Shown: positions 1 to 8,849 of the stretch, one piece after another
Layout of the letters: each line of letters opens with the position of its first letter
Numbering within the stretch: the stretch's first letter is position 1
Assembly: GCA_028285445.1 (NCBI GenBank)
Contig: JANQPQ010000032.1
Location: 1-64,000 of the forward strand
DNA: 64,000 nucleotides
Direction of reading: 5' to 3'
DNA from: Cyclobacteriaceae bacterium
Lineage (GTDB): Bacteria > Bacteroidota > Bacteroidia > Cytophagales > Cyclobacteriaceae
Program-made: the position numbers and the translations under genes
The notes under the pieces: generated by a model
Seen by the model: the letters and a program-made list of their open reading frames with translations, nothing else
What the model was told of the DNA's origin: nothing
The model's database searches: none

Positions 1-1000
1 CAAGGGCAGCTTCATCAAATTGGGGCGCAATTAACACTTCGAAAAAAAGCTTATCAACTTCTTCGGCAGCTTCTGCATTAAATTTTTGGTTAGTAACCAG
101 AATGCCACCAAAAGCGGAGATGTTATCTGCCTGAAGTGCCTTGAGGTAGGCATCTTTAACCGTTTCTGCGATGGCAACCCCGCACGCATTGGTGTGCTTC
201 AAAATGGCGAATGCCGTTTCGTTAGGAAACTCTTCAATTAGATTGATTGCGGCATCTATATCCACCAGGTTATTGTAAGAAAGCTCCTTACCATGAAGCT
301 GCTCCAGCATGTCGCCAATTGGTCCGAAGAACGCCGCCTGTTGATGAGGGTTCTCTCCGTATCTTAATTCCTTTTTGCTACCAAAGCTTTGTTTGAATCC
401 TGAAAGATGATCGTCATCGAAAAAGTTGAATATGGCGCTGTCGTAGTGAGAGCTGATGTCGAAAGCTTCACGAGCAAATTGTTTGCGGTCGTCAATACTG
501 GTTTGGCACTGGTTTTCTTCCAGCAACTGTAAAGTTTTATCGTATTGATTGCGTGAGCTTACAATGAGGACGTCTTTGAAATTTTTCGCCGCTGCCCTGA
601 TCAGGCTAATCCCGCCAATGTCTATCTTTTCTATAATCTCATCATGCGAAGCTCCGGATGCAACCGTTTCTTCAAATGGATAGAGGTCTACAACTACCAT
701 GTCGATAGGGGGGATATCATGTGTTACTACCTCTTCCTGATCTTGTTCATGCTCCCGCCGGTGCAGAATGCCGCCAAACACCTTGGGGTGAAGTGTTTTT
801 ACCCTGCCACCAAAAATTGAAGGGTAGCTTGTTACGTCCTCAACAGCTTCTACTGGTATACCCAGTTCTTCAATGAAGCTCTGAGTGCCCCCGGTAGAGT
901 AGAGTTTTACACCATGGGAGTTTAAATACCTGACAAGATTTTCGAGGTTGTCTTTGTAAAAGACGGAAATTAATGCGGAACGAATTGGTTTAGTGGACAT
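1..1000 (-). CDS. purH: Bifunctional purine biosynthesis protein PurH (partial, C-terminus outside window)
   Basis: This is the AICAR transformylase/IMP cyclohydrolase that carries out the last two steps of de novo IMP synthesis in the cytosol. The first 333 codons are present and the reading frame leaves the window at base 1; family members are about 510 residues long. The N-terminal methylglyoxal-synthase-like cyclohydrolase domain shows 'STGGT' and 'VKTLHPKVFGG', and the start of the transformylase domain shows 'LRYGENPHQ' and 'KHTNACG'. The ATG at 1000 sits 43 bases after the end of purN on the same strand. A possible promoter or hairpin lies in that gap, so purH may be transcribed alone as well as with its upstream neighbours. 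Confidence 0.96.
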   Translation of the reverse strand, partial: MSTKPIRSALISVFYKDNLENLVRYLNSHGVKLYSTGGTQSFIEELGIPVEAVEDVTSYPSIFGGRVKTLHPKVFGGILHRREHEQDQEEVVTHDIPPIDMVVVDLYPFEETVASGASHDEIIEKIDIGGISLIRAAAKNFKDVLIVSSRNQYDKTLQLLEENQCQTSIDDRKQFAREAFDISSHYDSAIFNFFDDDHLSGFKQSFGSKKELRYGENPHQQAAFFGPIGDMLEQLHGKELSYNNLVDIDAAINLIEEFPNETAFAILKHTNACGVAIAETVKDAYLKALQADNISAFGGILVTNQKFNAEAAEEVDKLFFEVLIAPQFDEAAL

Positions 1001-1016
1001 TTACAGCTGGGAAAAT

Positions 1017-1030
1017 TAGCTGCAAAGCTA
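1017..1030 (-). promoter_or_regulatory. Candidate purH promoter box overlapping a small hairpin
   Basis: On the minus strand 1030..1023 reads TAGCTTTG, a perfect match to the Bacteroidota TAnnTTTG box, 22 bases before the purH ATG. The upstream TTG-like element (1054..1052) is spaced 21 bases away, slightly long. The same bases form an inverted repeat, TAGCT-4-AGCTA (1017-1030), followed on the minus strand by a short ATTTT run, so it could instead be a weak terminator after purN. The two readings cannot be separated by eye. Confidence 0.35.
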
Positions 1031-1043
1031 GGTATTTTTTGAG

Positions 1044-1613
1044 CTAATCACCAACCAACATTTCAATGGTTGAGGGGTAGTGTTCATACTCCAACTCATG
1101 CACTTTTTTTGCTACCTCATCAGCAGTTTCTCCAGGATTAATTTCACACTTCGCTTGCTTGATGATGTCGCCCTCATCGTAATTCTCGTCTACAAAATGG
1201 ATAGTGATGCCTGTTTCAACCTCTCCATTTTCAACTACAGCTTGGTGCACATGCATGCCATACATTCCCTTGCCACCATATTTTGGCAGCAAGGCAGGGT
1301 GGATATTAACGATTTTGTTTGGAAAAGCTTTCAGCAGGTTTTGAGGTACCAACCACATGAAGCCGGCAAGTACCACAAAGGAAATATCAGACGCAAGCAG
1401 CAAATCCACTACATAATTCGAATGATATAACTGCTGCCGATTAAACACTGCAGTTGGAATGTTGTAGTTCTCTGCCCTCTGTAGGGCGAAGGCTTTATGG
1501 TTATTAGATAATAGCAAAGCTATGTCAATGCTTGGGTGACCTTGAAAATGCTGAAATATCTTTTCGGCGTTAGTTCCACTTCCCGAAGCAAAAATTGCGA
1601 CTTTAATTTTCAA
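1044..1613 (-). CDS. purN: Phosphoribosylglycinamide formyltransferase PurN
   Basis: This enzyme transfers the formyl group of 10-formyl-tetrahydrofolate to GAR in purine synthesis. The N-terminal 'FASGSGTN' phosphate loop (residues 8-15) and the catalytic 'NIHPALLP' segment (N103, H105) are clear, with an acidic 'DENYDEGD' stretch holding the expected aspartate (about D146). I chose a TTG start at 1613, giving 189 residues. The only in-frame ATG (1664) would add 17 unrelated residues and overlap the ubiA gene by 49 bases, while the TTG begins 2 bases after the ubiA stop and directly precedes the conserved first strand. It lies between ubiA and purH. Confidence 0.93.
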   Translation of the reverse strand: MKIKVAIFASGSGTNAEKIFQHFQGHPSIDIALLLSNNHKAFALQRAENYNIPTAVFNRQQLYHSNYVVDLLLASDISFVVLAGFMWLVPQNLLKAFPNKIVNIHPALLPKYGGKGMYGMHVHQAVVENGEVETGITIHFVDENYDEGDIIKQAKCEINPGETADEVAKKVHELEYEHYPSTIEMLVGD

Positions 1614-1615
1614 TC

Positions 1616-2500
1616 TTAAATAGTTACTAGTGTCATACTTAAAATACCAACCAACATAAACCACTTCACGTACACGCTCAAATTGTGAAACCGCGATTTG
1701 GTATCAGCCCGATAAAGTAGCAGGATAAGTCCTAGTGCAGGCACAATGAACGAAAGGAAAACAACAATACTCCTGGGGAAGTTAAATGTTAGCTTCAAAT
1801 AGATTAAGAAAGCTCCGAAGAAGAAGCTTACTACGTAAATAAATATTTTGCTACCGCGAAGCCCCCAAATTATAGGTAAAGTTCTGCTGCCAAATTGTGC
1901 GTCACCCTGTAGGTCTTCCATATCTTTGATTACCTCCCTTAATAGCGTTACAACGAATGCGAAAATTGCATACAGTAGCACCAGGTTGAATCGTTGCTGA
2001 TAGTAAATTGTAATGACCAGAACAGACATGCCGGTGAGCACTGCTACCATGAGATTGCCAACCAGGGGCATCCTTTTCAATTGATTGGAATACAGCCATA
2101 AAAAGAAAGCGGCCAGAAAATTAACAACGGCTATGCGGAAACCTACTGCCAGTCCGAGGCCAATGCCAATAAAATTGAAGAGGGTGTGAGCAATAATTGC
2201 AGTACGGCGTTTTAATACGGTACCAACAATTACCTTTTCGGGTTTATTGATGAGGTCTATTTTAATATCATAATAATCGTTTATGATGTAGCCCGCGGCA
2301 GCAATTAATACCGTAGAGACAGATACCAGGAGTAGGTGGAAATCGGTAACTATTTGCCGCCAGTTCTGGTAAGGGCCAACCAAAAAGACTGCGGCAACGT
2401 ATTGTGTAGCCACAATTATCAATAAGTTTTGGATCCGGGTTAACTTCAGAAATCCAAGAAATGAGAAATCCCTGGGCCGATATTGATCTCGTGGTTCCAT
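1616..2500 (-). CDS. UbiA-family prenyltransferase
   Basis: This is a membrane prenyltransferase of 294 residues with about eight or nine hydrophobic segments. It shows both aspartate-rich motifs of the UbiA superfamily: 'NDYYDIKID' (N74, D75, D78, D82) and 'DMEDLQGD' (D193, D196, D200), which bind the Mg-diphosphate of the isoprenoid donor. The Bacteroidota paralogues placed next to purine or cell-envelope genes are usually called geranylgeranylglycerol-phosphate geranylgeranyltransferase-like. The acceptor cannot be read from sequence, and a quinone or other lipid acceptor is possible. It lies between the CDGSH gene and purN. Confidence 0.85.
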   Translation of the reverse strand: MEPRDQYRPRDFSFLGFLKLTRIQNLLIIVATQYVAAVFLVGPYQNWRQIVTDFHLLLVSVSTVLIAAAGYIINDYYDIKIDLINKPEKVIVGTVLKRRTAIIAHTLFNFIGIGLGLAVGFRIAVVNFLAAFFLWLYSNQLKRMPLVGNLMVAVLTGMSVLVITIYYQQRFNLVLLYAIFAFVVTLLREVIKDMEDLQGDAQFGSRTLPIIWGLRGSKIFIYVVSFFFGAFLIYLKLTFNFPRSIVVFLSFIVPALGLILLLYRADTKSRFHNLSVYVKWFMLVGILSMTLVTI

Positions 2501-2547
2501 GGCAACTAACCCTAATTTATGCCCTGTTAGGCGGCCACTAATTTAGA

Positions 2548-2784
2548 TTAGCAATTTTTGTGAGACCCGTCGCAGAATGGTGCGTTACCAGTTTGTTTGC
2601 AGGCACACCATGCAACCGTGCGCGAATCTTCAATCTCTTGCGCTTGAGGTGTAAATGATGTCTCCTTGTGCGACCCATCGCAAAACGGTTGGCTGCTACT
2701 GCGGCCACATGCACACCAGTAATAGGTGCCGGGTTCCGTTTCCATCACAATGGGATTCTTTTGGGCAATTTCTGGCTTTTCCAT
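2548..2784 (-). CDS. Tandem CDGSH iron-sulfur protein
   Basis: This 78-residue protein is made of two CDGSH zinc-finger-like modules. The first has C24, C26, C35 and H39 ('PFCDGSHK'); the second has C60, C62, C71 and H75 ('PFCDGSHKNC'). Each 3Cys-1His set is expected to bind a [2Fe-2S] cluster, as in mitoNEET-type proteins. There is no signal peptide or membrane segment, so a soluble cytosolic redox or cluster-transfer role is likely. It lies 15 bases after the DUF2520 gene on the same strand and is probably co-transcribed. Confidence 0.93.
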   Translation of the reverse strand: MEKPEIAQKNPIVMETEPGTYYWCACGRSSSQPFCDGSHKETSFTPQAQEIEDSRTVAWCACKQTGNAPFCDGSHKNC

Positions 2785-2799
2785 ATTCAGTAGGTTGTA

Positions 2800-3588
2800 T
2801 CAAAGATCATAATGATCCATGATGTGTTGAGTGATCAATTTATAGATTTTGGCCTTCTCTTCATCATTACTTAGCAAGTTTAGATGACTTTCTATAGTCT
2901 GCGTATCTCGTCTCATGGCAGGTCCGGTTTGCCCGTTTTCGGGGCCCAGGGTTAGACTTTTCCTTATCGTTTCGGTTATCAATGGTTTCAACATATCAAA
3001 AGATTGACCATGATCTATGATAATATCTTTTGAGAGCGTGAGCATGTGATTAGTGAAATTACAAGCAAACACAGCAGCCAGGTGAATAGCTTTCCTGGCC
3101 TCGCTATCTATTTTGTAGACTTTCTTAGCAATTCCGGAGGCAACCATTTCTAAAGTGTTTTCCGCTTTGTTAGTTGTTGTTTCTATACAAATCGGAACAT
3201 CCTTGAAATCCACAGTACGATCTCGGCTGAAAGTTTGGAGAGGATAAAAAACTCCAATGTCTTCGGTGGCTGCAAGTGCCAGCACATCTAACGGCTGTGC
3301 TCCTGAAGTGTGTGCCAGTACCGCCCCTTCGGGAAGCACCATCTCAGTTACCACTTCTCTAATGGCATCGTCAGAAACGGCTATTATTACCAACTGCACC
3401 GGGTCTTCGGAGAAGTCAAGATCCGATTTTCCTTCGGCCATGTAGAGGCGCTGAACAAGTGAGGTTGTTCTGTCTACATTACGGCCATACACGGCCTTTA
3501 CCGCAAAGCCGGCATTGTCTAGGGCCGGGGCAAGGTTCCAGGCGGTATTGCCAGTTCCCACAATTGCAATATTTGGTTTAATACTCAT
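2800..3588 (-). CDS. Rossmann-like plus DUF2520 domain protein
   Basis: This 262-residue protein has an N-terminal nucleotide-binding fold with 'IVGTGNTAW' (G11, G13), as in the ProC/6-phosphogluconate dehydrogenase group. A helical DUF2520 C-terminal domain carries 'HLAAVFACNFTNHM' (about residues 169-182), typical of the family. It is presumably an NAD(P)-dependent oxidoreductase of unknown substrate. Its ATG overlaps the TGA of the upstream aminotransferase gene by one base, indicating translational coupling. Members are widespread in Bacteroidota, often near purine or HAD-phosphatase genes. Confidence 0.88.
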   Translation of the reverse strand: MSIKPNIAIVGTGNTAWNLAPALDNAGFAVKAVYGRNVDRTTSLVQRLYMAEGKSDLDFSEDPVQLVIIAVSDDAIREVVTEMVLPEGAVLAHTSGAQPLDVLALAATEDIGVFYPLQTFSRDRTVDFKDVPICIETTTNKAENTLEMVASGIAKKVYKIDSEARKAIHLAAVFACNFTNHMLTLSKDIIIDHGQSFDMLKPLITETIRKSLTLGPENGQTGPAMRRDTQTIESHLNLLSNDEEKAKIYKLITQHIMDHYDL

Positions 3589-4883
3589 CAGGCCTTGGCA
3601 GCTATTTCACCAATCGCTCGAACCAATTTGTCAAGGTCATACTTAAGCGTATATACGTGTGGGGTTACTCTTACGCCATTAATATTTTCCCATTTGATAG
3701 CTGTAGTGTGAATCTTATAATCTCGATACAACGCTGAAGAGATTTGACCAGGTTCCATCCCTTCAATGCTGAAGTTGGCCAGGGCGCAGGAGAACTCATC
3801 TTTTAAAGAGGTGTTAATCTTGACCTTTGGAATATCAGCAACCTTTTCGCACCAGTAGTTTTTGAGGTAGCGTAGCCTGGCTTCCTTACGTTCGCTGCCG
3901 ATGGCATGGTGAAAATCTATCGCCTGACCAATAGCCTGCTCCGGAGCAAAAGACCGGGTGCCAAGGTTCTCAAACTTGCGAATATTGTCGCTCTGAGGCT
4001 CGTGGTGAGGAAACAGTGGCCACAATTCCTTAATGTTATCCTTTGCCACCCAAAGCATTCCGGTACCGAATGGAGCACAGAGCCATTTGTGCAGGCTGGA
4101 GCCAAAGTAATCGCAATTCAAATCTGTAATCTTAAATTGAAAATGAGCAAAGGTGTGGGCACCATCTACAATAGATTTTATGCCACGACTTCTGGCCGCT
4201 TTACAAATTTCTGCAGCTGGAAGAATTTGACCATTCCAGTTTATCATTTGCGTGACATGCACCACTTTGGTTTTGGAGGTGAAAGCGTTGGTAAACTGTT
4301 TGAGGAGGTATTCGGGATCCTCTGAGGGCATTTCAAGATTTAACCAGACCAACTTGATCTTGTCTCTAATTTCCCGCTGCTTCCAGGCATTGATCATGTT
4401 GGGGTAGTCTTGCTTTGTAAGCACCACCTCATCACCAGCGTTTAGGTCCAATCCGAAGATTACTGTATCCAGCGCTTCGGTAGAGTTGCGATTTACTGCA
4501 ATTTCTTCTGATGAACATCCAGCCAGGTGGGCCAACTTTTCTCGTACTGGTTCTCGCCCCTGATCTAAGGTGCGCCACATGGAGTAAGAGGGCATCTCGT
4601 TGCTGTAATGGTAATATCGGTCAACGGCATCCTGTACCACTTTAGGTTGGGGGCTCACGCCTCCATTATTCAGGTTAATGATTGAAGGGCTAACGGTGTA
4701 GGCCAGCCTTATTTGCTCCCAGGTGGTTTCATTTATGACTGCTTCAGCCGGTGATAAATCGTTTAGTTTAATCAGGCCCCTACCTAGTGACTTTGCATTG
4801 GCAGCGGCATTCCAAGGAGCGGTTGCCACCAGGGCAGCCGAGGTTGCCAATTTAGAAAAGAAGGTGCGTCGCGATTGTCCCAT
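3588..4883 (-). CDS. Tat-exported class V aminotransferase-fold PLP enzyme
   Basis: This 431-residue PLP enzyme belongs to the isopenicillin-N-epimerase/cysteine-desulfurase fold group. The cofactor site is visible as 'VDGAHTF' (D240, H243) and the Schiff-base lysine as K266 in 'SSLHKW'. The chosen ATG at 4883 begins with a twin-arginine signal ('SRRTFF', R5-R6, then a hydrophobic stretch to 'AAANA' near residue 30), so the folded holoenzyme is probably exported to the periplasm. An upstream ATG at 5042 would overlap ccmF by about 100 bases and bury the signal, so I rejected it. The substrate is unknown. It lies 62 bases after ccmF. Confidence 0.9.
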   Translation of the reverse strand: MGQSRRTFFSKLATSAALVATAPWNAAANAKSLGRGLIKLNDLSPAEAVINETTWEQIRLAYTVSPSIINLNNGGVSPQPKVVQDAVDRYYHYSNEMPSYSMWRTLDQGREPVREKLAHLAGCSSEEIAVNRNSTEALDTVIFGLDLNAGDEVVLTKQDYPNMINAWKQREIRDKIKLVWLNLEMPSEDPEYLLKQFTNAFTSKTKVVHVTQMINWNGQILPAAEICKAARSRGIKSIVDGAHTFAHFQFKITDLNCDYFGSSLHKWLCAPFGTGMLWVAKDNIKELWPLFPHHEPQSDNIRKFENLGTRSFAPEQAIGQAIDFHHAIGSERKEARLRYLKNYWCEKVADIPKVKINTSLKDEFSCALANFSIEGMEPGQISSALYRDYKIHTTAIKWENINGVRVTPHVYTLKYDLDKLVRAIGEIAAKA

Positions 4884-4945
4884 GGGAATTCGTGTTAATT
4901 CTGAAATTAAGTTAAGGAAAATAACCCGCAATGAGGACCGATAAG

Positions 4946-7501
4946 TTAGGCAGCCTCTTTGTCGCGAGTTTGGACGAATTCGACGTATCGACGTTTGATT
5001 GCCACGCCAAAACCTACCATTAAAAGTAAGGTGCCAATCCACAACACGTTAATGAAAGGTTTCTCCATAGCTTTTAGAATGATGTAGTCTTTTTCTGTGG
5101 TGTAGGTAGCTAAGGTAAAATTGTCATCTTCGGGGTGAATATGAAGGAGTGCAAAGCGAACGCCTAAATCAGGAATCTCATCAGGTATTCGACCTAGCAT
5201 CAGCCTATCTCTAATAATGTAGATGGGTTCAGCCAAATATTCTCCAACATCTCCAAGAACTCTTATGCTGGCCTTTACCGCTACATCGTCTGGCCCAATG
5301 GTGACATTTTCCGCCTCATATATTCTCACAATACTCTCCACAGAAGCTACGTAATCATTCACGAAGAAACGCTCATTCAAACCTATAGTCACTTCCTCAG
5401 GATCGCTCCATTCAGTTTCCTGAGTAGGATCGGGAATGGATGATACGTGGGTATACAAATCAGCGAAAGTACCTCGCTTTATATCCGGCGAGGCCAAAAT
5501 ACCCCCCATATCTTCATTGATCTGGGCCCTGGGATACAATCTGAAAGACCGACCCTTAGCGTCTGTATATTCCACCTCGTAGTAGGTGTTTTCAGGAAGG
5601 ATTTCCAATGTGTCTCCTTTGGAGTAATATTTCAACCCTTTCCAACTAATATCGCTTTTTGTCACAACCAGGTTTGGATCTGCAGTCAATCGAAGTTCAT
5701 TCTTGTTTACAAAACCAGGGAAGCCCGAGACTTCTATTCGCTGCCCGCGATAATTGACCTGATATTCTCCCATTTGTTTGGTTTCATTCAGAAACAACAA
5801 CACATTCTCGAGGTTGATTTCGTTTGACAGGTCGGGGTGAATAATTGAGCCCGTTTGATTTTTTGAGACTACCGTTGAATATCCTGAGGAGAACATGATG
5901 CCAATAAGAATCATGGCAATGGAGATATGTGCTATTGACCCGCCGGAAAGGTTCACATTACTTCTGGCAACCCTAATCAGTATCTTGCCATTGGCTATGA
6001 TAGAGTAGACCCCGGCGGTCATTAGTATGAGGTACGATAGGTTTGTTACCCCTGAGATTTGAATAAGTACTGCGCCCACTACCAGGGTTAATATGATGGG
6101 TATGGTAAGCTCCTGCCACAATTTGGATCGATCAATTTTTTGCCACCAGAAGAACTGCCCTGTTCCGGAAAGAAAGGCTACCGCCACGGCAAACCATTTT
6201 TGCCAGGTGCCAAAATATTCTACCTGGTCAGCAGGTAAGGCCAGCCGCGGTGAAGCACCAAAGAATTCTCCAATTTCATTAAACACCGGAAAAGAAGTTG
6301 GAATCAGCACTTGAAAACCCATTAACCCTAAAGTTGTAGCTCCAATAAAAATCCAGAATTCTCTTGAATAGCTAGAAACCTCTTTCTGGGTGGTGGGAAT
6401 CTGCTTCCATTTTATAATTGCCAATACAATGGCCCCAATTGTGAAGAAGAGCAGATAAGTGAGTAGTTGCCCCGCCAGCCCTAAATCAGTAAATGAGTGC
6501 ACAGATGATTCACCGAGGATGCCGCTGCGAACCAAAAATGTGGAATACAGAATGAGCACGAAAGTGGTGATGACCAGGATAATGGATGACTTTAGTGCTG
6601 TGCTGCTATTCTTAAAAGTTATCATGGTGTGAATAGCGGCAATGAGAAATAGCCAGGGCACATAAACTGCGTTTTCTACCGGATCCCAGTTCCAGTAACC
6701 TCCAAAGTTTAATGTTTCGTAGGCCCAATATCCCCCCATAAGTATGCCTAAGCCCAGCACGGCTGCAGAAAAGAGAGCCCAGGGCAAAGCAGGGCGAATC
6801 CACTCCTTGAATTTGTTTTGCCACAATCCCGCGATACAAAATGCGAAGGGTATCAGGGTTGTTGCAAAGCCAAGAAACAATGTGGGTGGATGAATTACCA
6901 TCCAGTAATTTTGCAGTAGTGGATTAAGGCCGGTGCCATCAGCTGGCACGAAGTTAGGATCAGTTTGAAAAATGGGGGCATCCACCATTACATCTCTTAG
7001 AAGAATAAAAGGGGTGCTACCCAATTTAAAGTTGAATATTACTACACCCAGAATCATGGAAGTAAGGAACCCCTGTACCAGGGCGAAGATTGTCATGACC
7101 GGGGCTTGCCAGTTTTTATTGGTTCGGATAAGAACAATTCCAATTACTGCGTGCCAAAAAATCCACAGCAGAAAACTGCCCTCCTGGCCTTCCCAGAAGC
7201 TCGATATCATATAATGCGTAGGAAGCCGAAGGGAGGAATGGCTCCAGGCGTAGTGATACTCGAAATAGTGATTATAGATGATATAGAAAAGGGATGCAAC
7301 AATGCCGAAGACAGAAACTGCATGAATGTAAAAACTGATTCTACCGTTAGCAGCCCATTGAGCCTTTTTTTCCGGATCGGTAAGCTGCGATCCTTTGTAA
7401 AAAGAAAAAGCGGCAAAAACCGCAGCAATAAAGGAAGTAATCACGAACAAGTGACCGAGACTACCAATAAAAGTATGGACTATTTGCGGATTTTCAGTCA
7501 A
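4946..7501 (-). CDS. ccmF: Cytochrome c haem lyase CcmF
   Basis: This 851-residue multi-pass membrane protein hands haem from CcmE to apocytochrome c in the system I pathway. The tryptophan-rich haem-handling loop is clear at residues 256-277 ('GGYWAYETLNFGGYWNWDP' followed by VEN), and 'HPPTLFLGFA' (H204) is a conserved haem-ligand region. About the last 300 residues include a large periplasmic domain and a final membrane helix. It is longer than the roughly 650 residues of proteobacterial CcmF because of that periplasmic part. Its start overlaps the 3' end of ccmE by 8 bases. No CcmG, CcmH or CcmI gene follows in this window. Confidence 0.95.
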   Translation of the reverse strand: MTENPQIVHTFIGSLGHLFVITSFIAAVFAAFSFYKGSQLTDPEKKAQWAANGRISFYIHAVSVFGIVASLFYIIYNHYFEYHYAWSHSSLRLPTHYMISSFWEGQEGSFLLWIFWHAVIGIVLIRTNKNWQAPVMTIFALVQGFLTSMILGVVIFNFKLGSTPFILLRDVMVDAPIFQTDPNFVPADGTGLNPLLQNYWMVIHPPTLFLGFATTLIPFAFCIAGLWQNKFKEWIRPALPWALFSAAVLGLGILMGGYWAYETLNFGGYWNWDPVENAVYVPWLFLIAAIHTMITFKNSSTALKSSIILVITTFVLILYSTFLVRSGILGESSVHSFTDLGLAGQLLTYLLFFTIGAIVLAIIKWKQIPTTQKEVSSYSREFWIFIGATTLGLMGFQVLIPTSFPVFNEIGEFFGASPRLALPADQVEYFGTWQKWFAVAVAFLSGTGQFFWWQKIDRSKLWQELTIPIILTLVVGAVLIQISGVTNLSYLILMTAGVYSIIANGKILIRVARSNVNLSGGSIAHISIAMILIGIMFSSGYSTVVSKNQTGSIIHPDLSNEINLENVLLFLNETKQMGEYQVNYRGQRIEVSGFPGFVNKNELRLTADPNLVVTKSDISWKGLKYYSKGDTLEILPENTYYEVEYTDAKGRSFRLYPRAQINEDMGGILASPDIKRGTFADLYTHVSSIPDPTQETEWSDPEEVTIGLNERFFVNDYVASVESIVRIYEAENVTIGPDDVAVKASIRVLGDVGEYLAEPIYIIRDRLMLGRIPDEIPDLGVRFALLHIHPEDDNFTLATYTTEKDYIILKAMEKPFINVLWIGTLLLMVGFGVAIKRRYVEFVQTRDKEAA

Positions 7502-7910
7502 CTACTTCAGCTTCAAGCTCTTGTTCCTGGTACTTGCTAGGACATTTCATCAGAATCTTGTCGGCAACAAAAGTGTCGTTATGATAACTTCCAATAACCA
7601 CAATTTGTTCTGAACGAAGGAAATCGGTAGGCATTGGCTCTTTGTAGAAAACTTGCTGCTGATGCTGATTGAGATCCACCATCTGAAAAGAAAAAGAGAG
7701 CTTATCTGCACTAGGTTCAATACCAACAACCTCCCCTTGGCTGTCAGTGGCCAGCTGTCCTACTACATGTATCTTTTCATCATTGCCACTTAGAGCCATT
7801 TGCTTGGCCTCACCAAAACCTACATAAGTGCTGGCATCGCCGGCGGTTGAAATGATAATTACAATTGCCAGCCCGATAACTACAATGCCATATAAATGCG
7901 ACTTTTTCAT
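7494..7910 (-). CDS. ccmE: Haem chaperone CcmE, cysteine type (CxxxY)
   Basis: This 138-residue periplasmic haem chaperone has one N-terminal membrane anchor (about residues 7-22) and an OB-fold domain ('IHVVGQL', 'VFYKEPMPTDF', 'QIVVIGSY'). In proteobacterial CcmE haem is bound covalently by the His of an HxxxY motif. Here the equivalent is C123-P-S-K-Y127, so the ligand position is cysteine. CxxxY variants are known from archaea, some sulfate reducers and Gram-positives. It sits between the CcmD-like gene and ccmF. Confidence 0.93.
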   Translation of the reverse strand: MKKSHLYGIVVIGLAIVIIISTAGDASTYVGFGEAKQMALSGNDEKIHVVGQLATDSQGEVVGIEPSADKLSFSFQMVDLNQHQQQVFYKEPMPTDFLRSEQIVVIGSYHNDTFVADKILMKCPSKYQEQELEAEVVD

Positions 7911-7941
7911 GCGATTATGCCATTACAAGGTCACAGCAAAT

Positions 7942-8157
7942 TTACTCATTATATTCTGCTCCGGTGGTTTCGTCTGACACTTCTTTCTCGAGCTTGCTAA
8001 TTTTTTTCTCAAGCCGGAAGAGGTAAAGAATTACACCACCTAACACCAAAACCAAAATAGCTACCACGACATAGATTTTACCACTTGAGCGGAGAACATC
8101 AGCCATCTCAATTTGGTCTTGGGCAAAACGAGTGAAGGAAAGCAAGAGGTTGCTCAT
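7942..8157 (-). CDS. CcmD-like small membrane protein
   Basis: This 71-residue protein has a single membrane helix (about residues 28-47, 'VVVAILVLVLGGVILYLF') followed by a charged, probably coiled tail rich in Lys and Glu. Size, topology and position (between ccmC and ccmE) match the CcmD family, which helps release holo-CcmE from the CcmABC complex. Sequence conservation in this family is low, so the call rests mainly on context. Its start overlaps the end of the ccmC-like gene by 4 bases. Confidence 0.75.
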   Translation of the reverse strand: MSNLLLSFTRFAQDQIEMADVLRSSGKIYVVVAILVLVLGGVILYLFRLEKKISKLEKEVSDETTGAEYNE

Positions 8158-8849
8158 TGTTGATTATTTTCTTCGAAGGAATTTCTAGCAAATTGTAGTC
8201 TGGTGTAGAGTGAAGCTATCCATATGCCGAGCGCTGTAAAGGCGATAACCGAGGGATAAAATACCATCCTCATTTTGGAGTCGAGGTCGTAGGCATTAAA
8301 CCCTGGATTCCCACCACTACCGGGATGCATAGAGCTGGTTAGCCTTGGCAAAATGAAAAGCAAGGGAATCATAGCGGCGAAGGCAAAGATGTTGTAAACG
8401 GCAGCTATCCTTGCCTTGCGATCACCGTCCTCAATGGAGCCTCTCAAGACGGAATAGGCCAGGTAAATAAGTACGGCGATGGCCGCAGTAGTTTGCTTTG
8501 GGTCTCCATGCCAGGGCGTACCCCATGTGTAGTTGGCCCAAAGCATACCGGTTAACAGGCCTAGCACGCCGTACAGGATGCCAACATTCGCGTATTGCGT
8601 TGCCAGAACATCGTTTTTGATGTCAAATCCAGATAGGTACCTGATTGAATGAATAACTGACAGAAGAAGGATAATTACCATTCCAAACCACATGGGTACA
8701 TGAAAATAGAGGGCGCGGATCGACTCATTCAGTATTGGAAGACGAGGGACGTCGAATAACATACCGGCCAGCACCGTGTAAAGGAGCAGCGCGATGGTTA
8801 AGGCCCGAAACCAGGTTTGTGATGCCAGCTTCATAATTAACTTCGCCAA
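8154..8849 (-). CDS. ccmC: Haem exporter/handler CcmC (CcsA-like)
   Basis: This 231-residue protein with six predicted membrane helices belongs to the haem-handling protein superfamily. The tryptophan-rich motif is at residues 109-120 ('WGTPWHGDPKQT'), with candidate axial haem ligands H50 ('YFHVP') and H175 ('SSMHPG'). It is expected to load haem onto CcmE. The start overlaps the 3' end of ccmB by 13 bases, and the order ccmB-ccmC-ccmD-ccmE-ccmF supports the assignment. Confidence 0.93.
   Translation of the reverse strand: MAKLIMKLASQTWFRALTIALLLYTVLAGMLFDVPRLPILNESIRALYFHVPMWFGMVIILLLSVIHSIRYLSGFDIKNDVLATQYANVGILYGVLGLLTGMLWANYTWGTPWHGDPKQTTAAIAVLIYLAYSVLRGSIEDGDRKARIAAVYNIFAFAAMIPLLFILPRLTSSMHPGSGGNPGFNAYDLDSKMRMVFYPSVIAFTALGIWIASLYTRLQFARNSFEENNQQ

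Noticed and set aside
7106-7540. Plus-strand open frame of 144 codons inside ccmF/ccmE
   Set aside because: It lies entirely antisense to strongly conserved ccmF and ccmE coding sequence and has no recognisable domain or start signal.
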